A stretch of DNA of 64,000 bases from Ottowia thiooxydans DSM 14619 (GTDB taxonomy: Bacteria > Pseudomonadota > Gammaproteobacteria > Burkholderiales > Burkholderiaceae_C): positions 706,068 through 770,067 of the forward strand of contig NZ_AUGX01000001.1 of assembly GCF_000422885.1 (NCBI RefSeq), read 5' to 3'. Shown piece by piece: positions 8,858 through 16,979 of the stretch (the first letter of the stretch is position 1; every line of letters starts with the position of its first letter). The notes under the pieces are model-generated. The model worked only from the letters and a program-made list of their open reading frames with translations, did no database searches and was not told the DNA's origin. Both the position numbers and the translations under genes were made by a program.

Positions 8858-8957
8858 CAAGTAAAACGCATCGCTACCCATTGCGATGCATCGAAAGCAT
8901 GGGCGGATGGGGGCACGATATACATACCGGCTATTGCCGGTGCCTCAAGGAGACATC

Positions 8958-9971
8958 ATGACCCCAAACAAGAATGTGCTGCATCACGCGGCTGAAGGTA
9001 CCAGCCGCCGCCGTTTCGTGGCCAGCGCCGTCGCTTGCGCGCTGCCCACACTCGCGTTCCCAGCCCGCGCACAAGCTTGGCCCAAAGGCCCTATCCGTGT
9101 GGTGGTGCCCCATCCTGCTGGCGGGCCAGCCGATCAGATCGCGCGCATTGCTGCCAACGGAATTGCCCAATCCCTGGGGGCCACTCTGGTCGTGGATAAC
9201 CGCCCAGGTGGCGGTGGCATGCTTGGAGCCCAAGCTGTAGCCCAGGCCAAGCCAGACGGAGAAACATTACTCGTCAATGCCTCCGTGCATGTAACCTACC
9301 CCGCGCTTTTTAAGCAGGTGGCGTTTGACGTGATCAAGGATTTCACCCCTATCACCCAGCTCACCCGTGTTCCCATGCTGCTGGTGATCAACCCCCAACT
9401 GCCGGTGAACGATGTCAAGGGACTCATCGCCTACGCCAAGGCCAATCCTGGAAAACTCTCCTTCGGATCATCCGGCAATGCAGGCGCAGCCCACCTGGCC
9501 GGCGAACTGTTCAAGCAATTGACTGGTGCGGATATGGTGCACGTACCCTATAGAGGGGCCGCCCCCGCCCTGACCGATCTCATTGGCGGGCAGATCCAGG
9601 TGATGTTCGATCCTGCTTCATCTTCCATGCAGCATATTCGCTCTGGAAAATTGCGCGCCTTGGCGGTGACATCCCCCGCCCGGATGGCCTTGGTGCCCGA
9701 TCTGCCGACGATGATCGAAGCAGGTTTGCCTGGGTATGTGCTCACCAATTGGTACGGCCTCTGGGCACCCAAAGACACCCCGGCCGCCACGGTACAGCGC
9801 ATCTACGCGGCTGCGGCGCAGTCACTGAAAACCTCGGAAATCCAGGCCCAGATCCGCCCGACCGGCGCGGAAGTCGTCGCCAGCACGCCTGAGGAATTTG
9901 CACGCTTTGTAGTCGCAGAGAAAGACATGTGGGCGCAAATCGTCGTCAAATCTGGGGCCAAGCTTGACTAA
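8958..9971 (+). CDS. Bug-type tripartite tricarboxylate transporter substrate-binding protein
   Basis: Periplasmic binding protein of the TctC/Bug family, 337 residues. The start MTPNKN is fixed by AAGGAG just upstream. An N-terminal export signal with twin arginine (TSRRRFVASAVACALPTLAF, then PARAQA) suggests Tat-dependent or Sec export. Typical motifs follow: PIRVVVPHPAGGPADQIAR, VVDNRPGGGGMLGAQAVA, and FGSSGNAGAAHLAGELFKQL followed by VPYRGAAPAL. No TctAB membrane genes are nearby, as usual for orphan Bug proteins of Burkholderiales. The next gene overlaps by eight bases, so ligand and hydrolase substrate may be related. Confidence 0.92.
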   Translation: MTPNKNVLHHAAEGTSRRRFVASAVACALPTLAFPARAQAWPKGPIRVVVPHPAGGPADQIARIAANGIAQSLGATLVVDNRPGGGGMLGAQAVAQAKPDGETLLVNASVHVTYPALFKQVAFDVIKDFTPITQLTRVPMLLVINPQLPVNDVKGLIAYAKANPGKLSFGSSGNAGAAHLAGELFKQLTGADMVHVPYRGAAPALTDLIGGQIQVMFDPASSSMQHIRSGKLRALAVTSPARMALVPDLPTMIEAGLPGYVLTNWYGLWAPKDTPAATVQRIYAAAAQSLKTSEIQAQIRPTGAEVVASTPEEFARFVVAEKDMWAQIVVKSGAKLD

Positions 9972-10716
9972 CCGAAAGAGCGGCCGTTTGCTTGATGCAG
10001 ATGCCAAGCCGCTGCTCTTGCTGATCCCGGGCCTGCTTTGCGATGGCGCCGTCTGGACGGAGCAGATCAAGGTACTCTCGCCGCTGGTCGATTGCGTGGT
10101 GGCCACTCATGGTATGGCTGATTCCATCGAGACTATGGCGGTGCAGGCTCTGCACCTTCTACCTCCGGGCCGCTCTTTCAGCGTAGCGGGCCACAGCATG
10201 GGAGGCCGGTGCGCTCTGGAGATCGCGCGGATAGCGCCCGAGAGGCTGCAGCGCCTTGCTCTGCTGGACACCGGGTTTCAGGCGCGCGTGTCCGGCACTG
10301 TGGGCACAGCGGAGGCAGAGCAACGCATGAAATTGCTGGCTTTGGCCCGCAGCGAGGGCATGCGTTCGATGGGCCGAGAGTGGGCGCGTGGCATGGTCCA
10401 CCCCTCACGCTGGGATACCGAAGTTTTCGAAGAGATCCTCCAAATGATCGAGCGGTTCACGCCTGATCAGTTTGAAGCACAGATTCACGCCTTGTTGCAC
10501 AGGCCTGATGCAACGCAGTTGCTACCCAAAATCACGGCCCCTACGCTTCTTTTGTGCGGCCGTGAGGATGTTTGGAGCCCGCTGGCACGGCATCAGCAAA
10601 TGCAGGAACTCATGTCCGGGTCTAGGCTGGAGGTCATCGAGCATTGTGGTCACATGAGCACGATGGAGCAGCCGTGCGATGTGGCTCATGCGATGACGGA
10701 TTGGTTGATTTTTTGA
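9964..10716 (+). CDS. alpha/beta fold hydrolase
   Basis: 250 residues from a TTG that overlaps the stop of the Bug gene (TTGACTAA), implying translational coupling. The catalytic triad is readable: nucleophile Ser in VAGHSMGGRCALE, acid Asp in LCGREDVWSPL and His in IEHCGHMSTMEQP. The oxyanion-hole region is LIPGLLCDGAVW. The substrate is unknown; such hydrolases beside Bug proteins commonly act on esters, enol-lactones or ring-cleavage products, which is inference here. A small hairpin CGGGGC-GGTA-GCCCCG at 10720-10735 follows the stop but lacks a T-run. Confidence 0.85.
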   Translation: MTNRKSGRLLDADAKPLLLLIPGLLCDGAVWTEQIKVLSPLVDCVVATHGMADSIETMAVQALHLLPPGRSFSVAGHSMGGRCALEIARIAPERLQRLALLDTGFQARVSGTVGTAEAEQRMKLLALARSEGMRSMGREWARGMVHPSRWDTEVFEEILQMIERFTPDQFEAQIHALLHRPDATQLLPKITAPTLLLCGREDVWSPLARHQQMQELMSGSRLEVIEHCGHMSTMEQPCDVAHAMTDWLIF

Positions 10717-10877
10717 AGCCGGGGCGGTAGCCCCGCGCTCTACCGACTTTCACGGAGGAGCCGGTCCGAACGACCCGTAAGGACACTACACTGTGGCACA
10801 CCAAAAATGATTAAAGACGCTGCTCTTAAATGAAATAAAAAGCATTAATAGAGTGACGCCATTCACGCTCGCGCCGC

Positions 10878-12224
10878 ATGTCTACAGTCTTCAATTTCAC
10901 CTTCGTTCCCTGGTTTCGCGCCGTTGCTCCTTATATTCACCTGCACAGGGGGAAGACCTTTGTGGTGGGGGTGGTAGGTGAAGCCATTGCGGCAGGCAAG
11001 CTTGCCTCTATTGCCACCGATCTGGCGCTGATCCAGAGCATGGGCGTGAAGATCGTGCTCGTGCACGGTTTCCGACCGCAAGTGAACGAACAGCTCCGTG
11101 CCAAGGGGCACGAACCGCGCTACTCGCACGGTATGCGCATCACTGATGAAGTGGCGCTGGATTCCGCGCAGGAAGCCGCTGGCCAATTGCGCTATGAAAT
11201 CGAAGCGGCCTTCAGCCAAGGCCTGCCCAACACCCCCATGGCGGGTGCGACGGTGCGGGTGATCTCCGGCAATTTCATCACTGCGCGGCCCACGGGCATC
11301 ATCGACGGCGTGGATTTCAAGCACAGCGGTGTGGTGCGCAAAATTGATACGGCCGGCATTACGCGCTCGCTGGATGGTGGCGCCCTGGTGCTGCTCTCCC
11401 CGTTTGGTTTTTCTCCTACCGGTGAAGCTTTCAATCTCGCCATGGAGGAAGTGGCCACGTCAGTCGCCATTGCGCTGCAGGCCGACAAACTGATTTTCGT
11501 CACCGAAACGGCCGGCGTGCGTGTGCGCCCTACTGAACCCGAGAGCGAAGACAACCCCATAGACACTGAGCTTCCATTGGCAGACGCACAAGCGCTAATG
11601 GCCCGCCTGCCGCCACCCGAGCTACCCACTGACCCAGGCTATTACCTGCGCCATTGCGTGAGCGCCTGCCTGCATGGCGTGGAACGCAGCCACATCCTGC
11701 CCTACTCCGTGGATGGCGCGCTGCTGCTTGAAATCTACGTACACGATGGCATTGGCACCATGGTGGTGGATGAAAAGCTTGAAAGCCTGCGCGAAGCCAC
11801 CTCAGACGATGTGGCCGGCATCCTGCAACTGATTGAGCCCTTCGAGAAAGACGGCACGCTGGTCAAACGCAGCCGCACAGAAATCGAACGAGACGTTGGC
11901 AACTACAGCATCGTGGAACACGATGGCGTGCTCTTTGCCTGCGCCGCGCTGTACCCATATCCTGAGGCCAAGACCGGCGAAATGGCGGCACTGACGGTGT
12001 CACCGCAATCGCAAGGCCAGGGAGATGGCGAGAAGATCCTGCGCCGTGTGGAGCATCGCGCGCGCGCCATGGGATTAAGCAGTATTTTTGTGCTCACCAC
12101 GCGCACCATGCATTGGTTCATCAAGCGGGGCTTTCAGCCTGTAGACCCAGATTGGTTGCCGGAAGCCCGCAAGCGCAAATACAACTGGGACCGCAAGAGC
12201 CAGGTGTTGGTGAAGAAGCTGTAA
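10878..12224 (+). CDS. argA: N-acetylglutamate synthase (amino-acid N-acetyltransferase)
   Basis: First committed step of arginine synthesis: acetyl-CoA plus glutamate gives N-acetylglutamate. The 448 residues have the classical ArgA layout: an amino-acid-kinase-like domain (about 25-290; VLVHGFRPQVNEQL, YSHGMRITDEVALD, VSACLHGVERSHILPYSVDG) and a C-terminal GNAT acetyltransferase (about 305-445; EMAALTVSPQSQGQGDGEKI, then HWFIKRGFQP). The kinase-like domain normally carries arginine feedback control. The start ATG has no strong ribosome-binding site; MSTVFNFTFVPWFRAVAPYI fits the expected N-terminus. It is monocistronic. Confidence 0.95.
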   Translation: MSTVFNFTFVPWFRAVAPYIHLHRGKTFVVGVVGEAIAAGKLASIATDLALIQSMGVKIVLVHGFRPQVNEQLRAKGHEPRYSHGMRITDEVALDSAQEAAGQLRYEIEAAFSQGLPNTPMAGATVRVISGNFITARPTGIIDGVDFKHSGVVRKIDTAGITRSLDGGALVLLSPFGFSPTGEAFNLAMEEVATSVAIALQADKLIFVTETAGVRVRPTEPESEDNPIDTELPLADAQALMARLPPPELPTDPGYYLRHCVSACLHGVERSHILPYSVDGALLLEIYVHDGIGTMVVDEKLESLREATSDDVAGILQLIEPFEKDGTLVKRSRTEIERDVGNYSIVEHDGVLFACAALYPYPEAKTGEMAALTVSPQSQGQGDGEKILRRVEHRARAMGLSSIFVLTTRTMHWFIKRGFQPVDPDWLPEARKRKYNWDRKSQVLVKKL

Positions 12225-12544
12225 GGCCGTGTTCTAAGGCGCTCCGCTGTGCGCGACTATTCACGCACAGCCAAAAAAATCGTATCCCTGTTCATCGCCA
12301 AAAAACGCGCAGGCCACACTGGACGGACGCTTAAAGCTCGAGGCTATGTCTAGCCCGGGTGCCTTGAACCATTCCTTGGTGCGGAGATCGTTCACGCACG
12401 ATCATTCCGCGCCGTGTTCACACAGTGACCAGCCAAGCCAAGCAAACTTGCAAGTTCTGCGACATCTCTTAGGATGGATGGCATCCACTTCGTGGTTCAA
12501 CATGGGCCCCCGCGGTGGAGACTGCCAACCACGGAACACTAAAA
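12225..12544. other. 320-base intergenic region, nothing recognised
   Basis: Between argA and the DUF169 gene. I see only a short GTGCG...CGCAC pairing near 12252-12276 and no convincing gene, repeat or terminator with a T-run. Confidence 0.5.
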
Positions 12545-13327
12545 ATGAACAACACCACCTACGATTGGAAGCATCTCGGAGAAGAGCTCAACCGGTTTCT
12601 GCGGCTTAAGACCACGGTCACCGGCATCAAGATGTTTGAAGAGGTAGAGGAGATGGAGAAGGTGCCGGGAATCCGTCGCCCAAAGAGTGTCCATACGACC
12701 GACCAGATAGTGAGCATGGGCTCGCGACTGGGCTGGACTGTTGGCATTACCGCGGAAGATCTGGTGGGCCAGCAATGTCGCGCCGTGATCGGTTTGGCGC
12801 CCCAGGATGAGGAGTGGCTAAGTGGAAAACCCTATGTAGGCGTGTGGCACGCCACGCTCGAAGATGCGCATGGGCGGCAGGCCGCGTTGAACGTGGTTCC
12901 CAGCGGTAAATACAAAGCCATGGCGGTGTCTCCACTGACCTCCGCACGGCTTGATCCTCCAGATGTGTGCCTTATCTACGCCAACCCAGCCCAGATGATC
13001 ATTTTGATCAATGGATTGCAGTGGAAAGAATATCGGCCCTTCAACTGGAGCGTAGTGGGTGAAACCGCCTGCGCAGATTCCTGGGGGCGCGCATTGGCCA
13101 CTGGCGAGCCGAGCCTTTCCCTGCCTTGCTTTGCAGAACGGCGCTATGGCGGTGTACCCGACGATGAGATGTTGATGGCTTTGCCGCCCAAATATCTTCC
13201 CAAAGCAATCGAGGGAATGAACGCACTGGCCAAGAATGGATTGCGCTATCCGATTGCTCCTTACGGGGTCCAGATGGACGTAAGGGCTGGGATGGCCGCA
13301 AGCTATCCAACGAAATCCAGCTCTTAG
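12545..13327 (+). CDS. DUF169 family protein
   Basis: 260 residues from the ATG at 12545, preferred over an in-frame GTG ten codons upstream because the product then starts MNNTTYDWKHLGEELNRFL, the usual DUF169 beginning. Family-like stretches are TTVTGIKMFE, CRAVIGLAPQDEEWLSG, YKAMAVSPLTSARLDPPDVC and the conserved cysteine-containing ETACADSWGRALATGEPSLS. DUF169 proteins are soluble with no established biochemical role; some occur near methanogenesis or aromatic-degradation genes. It stands alone here, so context gives no function. Confidence 0.78.
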   Translation: MNNTTYDWKHLGEELNRFLRLKTTVTGIKMFEEVEEMEKVPGIRRPKSVHTTDQIVSMGSRLGWTVGITAEDLVGQQCRAVIGLAPQDEEWLSGKPYVGVWHATLEDAHGRQAALNVVPSGKYKAMAVSPLTSARLDPPDVCLIYANPAQMIILINGLQWKEYRPFNWSVVGETACADSWGRALATGEPSLSLPCFAERRYGGVPDDEMLMALPPKYLPKAIEGMNALAKNGLRYPIAPYGVQMDVRAGMAASYPTKSSS

Positions 13328-13462
13328 TGACAGCAGCGGCGGCAAGAGCAGGCTCTAAAGCCCAGAGAGGGAAGACACCAAGGCCAGGCAACCGCATGCC
13401 AGGCAGGAGGTGCGGGATTTGTGTGGCGCCGAGGTCAGGCGCCTTATCAATTCACTCAGTTT

Positions 13463-13987
13463 CTAAGCTGAGAACCCGCCATTGACTCGCCGTGGCAAGC
13501 GCAGCAGAACAGCCAGGATCACGATGGCGAAGATCACAAACCACACGAAGGACCAGTTGGCGATGGTGCCGCCCAGGAAAGTCCAGTCGATCGCGCTGCA
13601 ATCACCGCTGCCCTTGAAGATCATGGGAATGGCGCTCTGCAGCGGGAACGATTCGATCATGCCGTAGATATCACGCCCACAGGTGGCGAACTCAGGTGGG
13701 TTCCATTGGAGCCAGCTCTGGCGGGCAGCGGTGAAAGCACCAAAAGCCGACATGGCCACCGCCAGCAGCCCCCAAAGGCGCCAAGCGCCAGGCTTCCTGG
13801 AGAACGCGGCGAATGCGCTGAACACCCCCACAATGATCAGCGCGTACCGCTGCACGATGCACATGGGACAAGGCTCGAGCCCCACCACATTTTGAAGATA
13901 GAGAATGCCGAAGGCCAGCATGGCCGCGCAAATGACGGCAATGGCGGCGAAGACCCGGCGCGGGCGAGCAAAACAGTTTGTGAGCAA
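13463..13987 (-). CDS. dsbB: disulfide bond formation protein B
   Basis: Inner-membrane quinone-dependent oxidase that recharges DsbA. Four transmembrane helices are evident. The first periplasmic loop has the redox pair CPMC (LEPCPMCIVQRYAL), and the second loop has Cys in EFATCGRDIYG and GSGDCSAIDW, so all four essential cysteines are present. The frame extends upstream to 14092, but only the 174-residue form starting at the TTG at 13987 (CGGAAA upstream) has the usual DsbB length and N-terminus. No dsbA is in the window. Confidence 0.9.
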   Translation of the reverse strand: MLTNCFARPRRVFAAIAVICAAMLAFGILYLQNVVGLEPCPMCIVQRYALIIVGVFSAFAAFSRKPGAWRLWGLLAVAMSAFGAFTAARQSWLQWNPPEFATCGRDIYGMIESFPLQSAIPMIFKGSGDCSAIDWTFLGGTIANWSFVWFVIFAIVILAVLLRLPRRVNGGFSA

Positions 13988-14134
13988 GATGATTTCCGAA
14001 AAATGGTTCGTGCGCAGTTTGCCGGCTTCATTTATCCAGGATGTCGGCGAAAGCCAAGCAACATGCATGTTCCTGACACTCAAATGCGTCAAGAGGTTCC
14101 ATATCCGCGATTATCGACTCACCAAGAACTGAAA

Positions 14135-14156
14135 AAACCCGCCTTGAGGCGGGTTT
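14135..14156 (-). terminator. Rho-independent terminator of the flavin reductase gene
   Basis: AAACCCGCC-TTGA-GGCGGGTTT forms a nine-bp stem. On the minus strand it ends in a run of T, and it sits 28 bases after the reductase stop at 14185. Confidence 0.88.
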
Positions 14157-14184
14157 GATGAGAAAACACGGCGTTCACACCTGC

Positions 14185-14727
14185 TTAGGCTGTCTTTTTC
14201 ACCCAGTCAATGAAAGCATTGGCAAAGCCTTGCACAAATTCCTTGCTGTTAGGGCCAATTTCACCGTTCTCCACCAGGCCTTCTTTCCATTGGATGAAAA
14301 TCTCGTGTCCTGAGAGGGTGGGCATGGCAAGGTAAGACAGTATGTTGCGCAAGTGTTGCTGAGACAGCGCCGTACCTATAGCACCTACAGAAACGCCAGC
14401 CACTGCGGCGGGTTTGCCGGCCCACACGCTCTTTCCCCAAGGCCGTGAAGCGTGATCAATGGCGTTCTTAAGCACGCCAGGCACCGAGCGGTTGTATTCA
14501 GGCGTGAGGAACAGCACGCCGCTGGCAGCCTTGATTTCTTCGCGCAGCCGCGTCACTTGCGGAGCGGGATTGCCATCGTCATCCTGGCTGTACAGGGGCA
14601 GATCGTCGATGCGGATGAATTGCACCTTCACGTCAGCCGGGAACAGTTTGACCAGCGCATCAGCAAACTGCTTGTTGAAGGAATCCTTGCGGATGCTACC
14701 GACCACGACGGCAATATTGAGGCTCAT
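14185..14727 (-). CDS. NADPH-dependent FMN reductase family protein (flavodoxin-like)
   Basis: 180 residues from MSLNIAVVVGSIRKDSFNKQ, with AAGGAA upstream of the ATG. The phosphate-binding loop GSIRKDSFNK and the signature LTPEYNRSVPGVLKNAIDHA identify the chromate/quinone/azo-reductase-type NADPH-FMN reductases, which use NAD(P)H and FMN to reduce quinones or other acceptors. The frame continues 41 codons upstream, but that part has no protein-like features. It is a single gene with its own terminator, divergent from the IclR regulator. Confidence 0.9.
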   Translation of the reverse strand: MSLNIAVVVGSIRKDSFNKQFADALVKLFPADVKVQFIRIDDLPLYSQDDDGNPAPQVTRLREEIKAASGVLFLTPEYNRSVPGVLKNAIDHASRPWGKSVWAGKPAAVAGVSVGAIGTALSQQHLRNILSYLAMPTLSGHEIFIQWKEGLVENGEIGPNSKEFVQGFANAFIDWVKKTA

Positions 14728-14843
14728 ACGATTTTTCCTTGGATGGCTAAGTGAAAGAATGATGGCAGTTCGCGAACAGCCCTGCCGCAGCAGACCTTTG
14801 CTTTCTGCAGTATGCACCCGTGCCGCACACGCAGGCTCCGATA

Positions 14844-15689
14844 ATGACAAGACTGATGCCCAACGACACCACCCCTACCTCCTTGCCGCCTGATGAAACC
14901 TCAGCAGACTCCAAACGGCAGCGCCGCATCCAGTCCATCGAGGTTGGCATGCGCGTACTGGATACGCTTACAGACGCAGCGCAGCCCCTGCCCTTGAAGG
15001 ATATTGCCCGTCTGGCTGACATGCCCCCGGGCAAAGCACACCCTTATCTGGTGAGCTATATGAGCGTAGGCCTGGTCAAGCAGCACCCGCTCACTGGCCT
15101 GTATGAACTGGGCCCGGGAGCGCTCAAGTTAGGCCTGGCTGCGCTGCAGCAGCTCGATCCCGTGACCGAAGCCAGTCAGGAAGCAGCGTTGCTTGCCACC
15201 AGCTCTGACCTCAGCATTGCTTTAGCCGTTTGGGGCCAGCTCGGGCCTACCGTCGTCCGGCTGGACGAGCCGCGCTACCCCTTGCATGTGAACCTTCGAG
15301 TGGGCACGGTGATGTCGCTCTTCAACACCATCACGGGGCGGGTTTTCGCCACCTACTTGCCCGAGAAAATGGTGCGCACCATGCTGGAGGACGAGCATCG
15401 CCGTGTGGTGGGTGGCCAATCAGCCGCCTTTGATTCACCTGAAATTCAGCAATTGCTGGCCGAAATTCGCGCCACTGGCATGGGGCGCGGCCTTTCTATG
15501 CCGCAGCCGGGCGTCAATACCCTGTGCGCCCCGGTGTTTGCGGCCGACGGGAAGATAGCGCTGGTGATCACCATGATCGGCCCGCACGGCGTGTTCGACG
15601 CCAGCATCGATAGCCCGGCGGGTCGCTTGCTCCGCGAACACGCGGATAGAGCCTCCAGCCGGTTGGGATACTCTCCGCCAAAAAATTAA
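14844..15689 (+). CDS. IclR family transcriptional regulator
   Basis: N-terminal winged HTH (about 25-90; RRIQSIEVGMRVLDTLTDAA, LKDIARLADMPPGKAHPYLV) and a C-terminal IclR effector domain (TVMSLFNTITGRVFATYLPE, then GMGRGLSMPQPGVNTLCAPV). From memory the C-terminal half resembles regulators of aromatic-catabolism genes in Comamonadaceae. The start is one of three nearby codons (GTG 14820, ATG 14844, ATG 14856). The gene lies directly upstream of the MBL/monooxygenase set in the same direction, and a palindrome over the promoter at 15701-15733 is a plausible operator. Confidence 0.88.
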   Translation: MTRLMPNDTTPTSLPPDETSADSKRQRRIQSIEVGMRVLDTLTDAAQPLPLKDIARLADMPPGKAHPYLVSYMSVGLVKQHPLTGLYELGPGALKLGLAALQQLDPVTEASQEAALLATSSDLSIALAVWGQLGPTVVRLDEPRYPLHVNLRVGTVMSLFNTITGRVFATYLPEKMVRTMLEDEHRRVVGGQSAAFDSPEIQQLLAEIRATGMGRGLSMPQPGVNTLCAPVFAADGKIALVITMIGPHGVFDASIDSPAGRLLREHADRASSRLGYSPPKN

Positions 15690-15700
15690 ACATTAACGAA

Positions 15701-15733
15701 CTTATTGACCAATAACAAAATTCAAGGGAGAAT
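15701..15733 (+). promoter_or_regulatory. promoter with overlapping palindrome upstream of the MBL-fold gene
   Basis: A -35 TTGACC (15705-15710), a 17-base spacer and a -10 GAGAAT (15728-15733). The perfect inverted repeat TTATTG-AC-CAATAA (15702-15715) overlaps the -35 and is a candidate site for the adjacent IclR regulator. Confidence 0.55.
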
Positions 15734-15768
15734 TCGGCTCACACAAGCCACCCCACGGAAAGACGCCC

Positions 15769-16731
15769 ATGAGCGAAAAGAAATTTGCATCCCACGCCGA
15801 TCTGGAAGAAAAGAAGATCAGCTGGGACAAGCTCTCTGACAACGCCTACGCTTACACAGCCGAGGGAGACCCCAACACCGGCATCATCATTGGCGATGAC
15901 AGCGTGATGATCATTGATGCCACCGCCACACCTGTGGCTGCGCAAGGCGTCATTGAGAAGGTTCGCGCGATCACGGACAAGCCCATCAAGTACGTCGTCC
16001 TCACGCACTACCATGCCGTGCGCGTGCTGGGTGCCAGCGGCTACAAGAGTGAAGGCCTGGAGCAGATCATTGCCAGCCAAGACACTTACGATTTGATCGT
16101 AGAGCGCGGCCAGCAAGACATGGATTCCGAGATTGGCCGTTTTCCGCGCCTTTTCCAGGCCGTTGAAAGCGTACCCGGTCTGACCTGGCCCACCCTCACC
16201 TTCAATGGTGAGATGACGCTCTGGATGGGCAAGCTGGAAGTCAAGATCAAGCAGGTAGGACGTGGCCACACCAAGGGCGACACCATCGTTTACCTGCCGA
16301 GCCAAAATATATGCTTCTCCGGTGACCTGGTGGAGGCAGATGCTGCTTGCTACACCGGCGACGCCTATCTTGCCGACTGGCCGCAAACGCTGGACAACCT
16401 GTCAGCCATGAAGTTCGACAAGCTCGTTCCCGGCCGTGGCCCAAGCCTTTTGACGCCCGAAGCGGTGGAAAGCGGCCTCAAATACACACGCGATTTCACC
16501 AGTGCGCTCTACACCAGCGCCCAGGAAGCCGTGGCTCAAGGCATGGACCTAAAGGCCACCATGGCCCATACCCGCAAGAAGATGGACCCTGACTTCGGCC
16601 ACGTGTTCATCTACGAGCATTGCCTGCCTTTTGATGTGACCCGCGCCCATGATGAAGCGAGCGGTATTCGGGACCCGCGCATTTGGACAGCGGAGCGGGA
16701 TCAGCAGATGTGGCACTCGCTTCAAGAGTAA
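15769..16731 (+). CDS. MBL fold metallo-hydrolase-like protein with altered metal site
   Basis: 320-residue metallo-beta-lactamase fold protein. The canonical HxHxDH motif reads H80-Y-H82-A-V84-R85, so the Asp and third His that normally bind the second metal are replaced by Val and Arg. H167 (GRGHTKGD) and the bridging D186 (FSGDLVEAD) remain, so a single-metal site is possible. It is first after the IclR gene and 248 bases before an FAD monooxygenase. In ring-hydroxylation clusters such proteins may act on lactone or thioester intermediates, but no reaction can be assigned. Terminal residues QMWHSLQE end the frame just before dispersed repeats. Confidence 0.85.
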   Translation: MSEKKFASHADLEEKKISWDKLSDNAYAYTAEGDPNTGIIIGDDSVMIIDATATPVAAQGVIEKVRAITDKPIKYVVLTHYHAVRVLGASGYKSEGLEQIIASQDTYDLIVERGQQDMDSEIGRFPRLFQAVESVPGLTWPTLTFNGEMTLWMGKLEVKIKQVGRGHTKGDTIVYLPSQNICFSGDLVEADAACYTGDAYLADWPQTLDNLSAMKFDKLVPGRGPSLLTPEAVESGLKYTRDFTSALYTSAQEAVAQGMDLKATMAHTRKKMDPDFGHVFIYEHCLPFDVTRAHDEASGIRDPRIWTAERDQQMWHSLQE

Positions 16732-16861
16732 CCCCCTGAGGCGCGTACGCGCCTTCCCCCAAGGGGGACGCAGCCAGCGGCCTGGCAAAGCCAGAGTGAA
16801 GCTCCCCCTGAGGCGCTTCGCGCCATCCCCCAGGGGACGCCACCAGCGGCCGGGCAAAGCC
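16732..16861. repeat. two direct copies of a GC-rich dispersed palindromic repeat
   Basis: Copies at 16732-16792 and 16804-16861 share CCCCCTGAGGCGC, CCCCCA(A)GGGG, and GCGGCC(T/G)GGCAAAGCC. A third copy lies inverted at 53045-53105. Each contains internal palindromes (GGCGCGTACGCGCC; CCCCC-AA-GGGGG), so they can fold as hairpins between MBL and monooxygenase genes and may stabilise or attenuate the transcript. Such repeats are frequent in Comamonadaceae genomes. Confidence 0.85.
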
Positions 16862-16979
16862 CGCTCCGCGGTGGCACTGGAATGGCTTGCTCCGCAGCCT
16901 CCAGAGTTGTTGGAGAGCTAACGCCGGCGGGGGATGATGCAAACCACGTTGAATAGAGAGAACAAGCTGGAGACAAGCA

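Noticed and set aside
16732..16861. CRISPR-like repeat pair
   Set aside because: Only two copies with unequal sequences and a 11-base gap; they match a dispersed palindromic repeat found elsewhere, not a repeat-spacer array.
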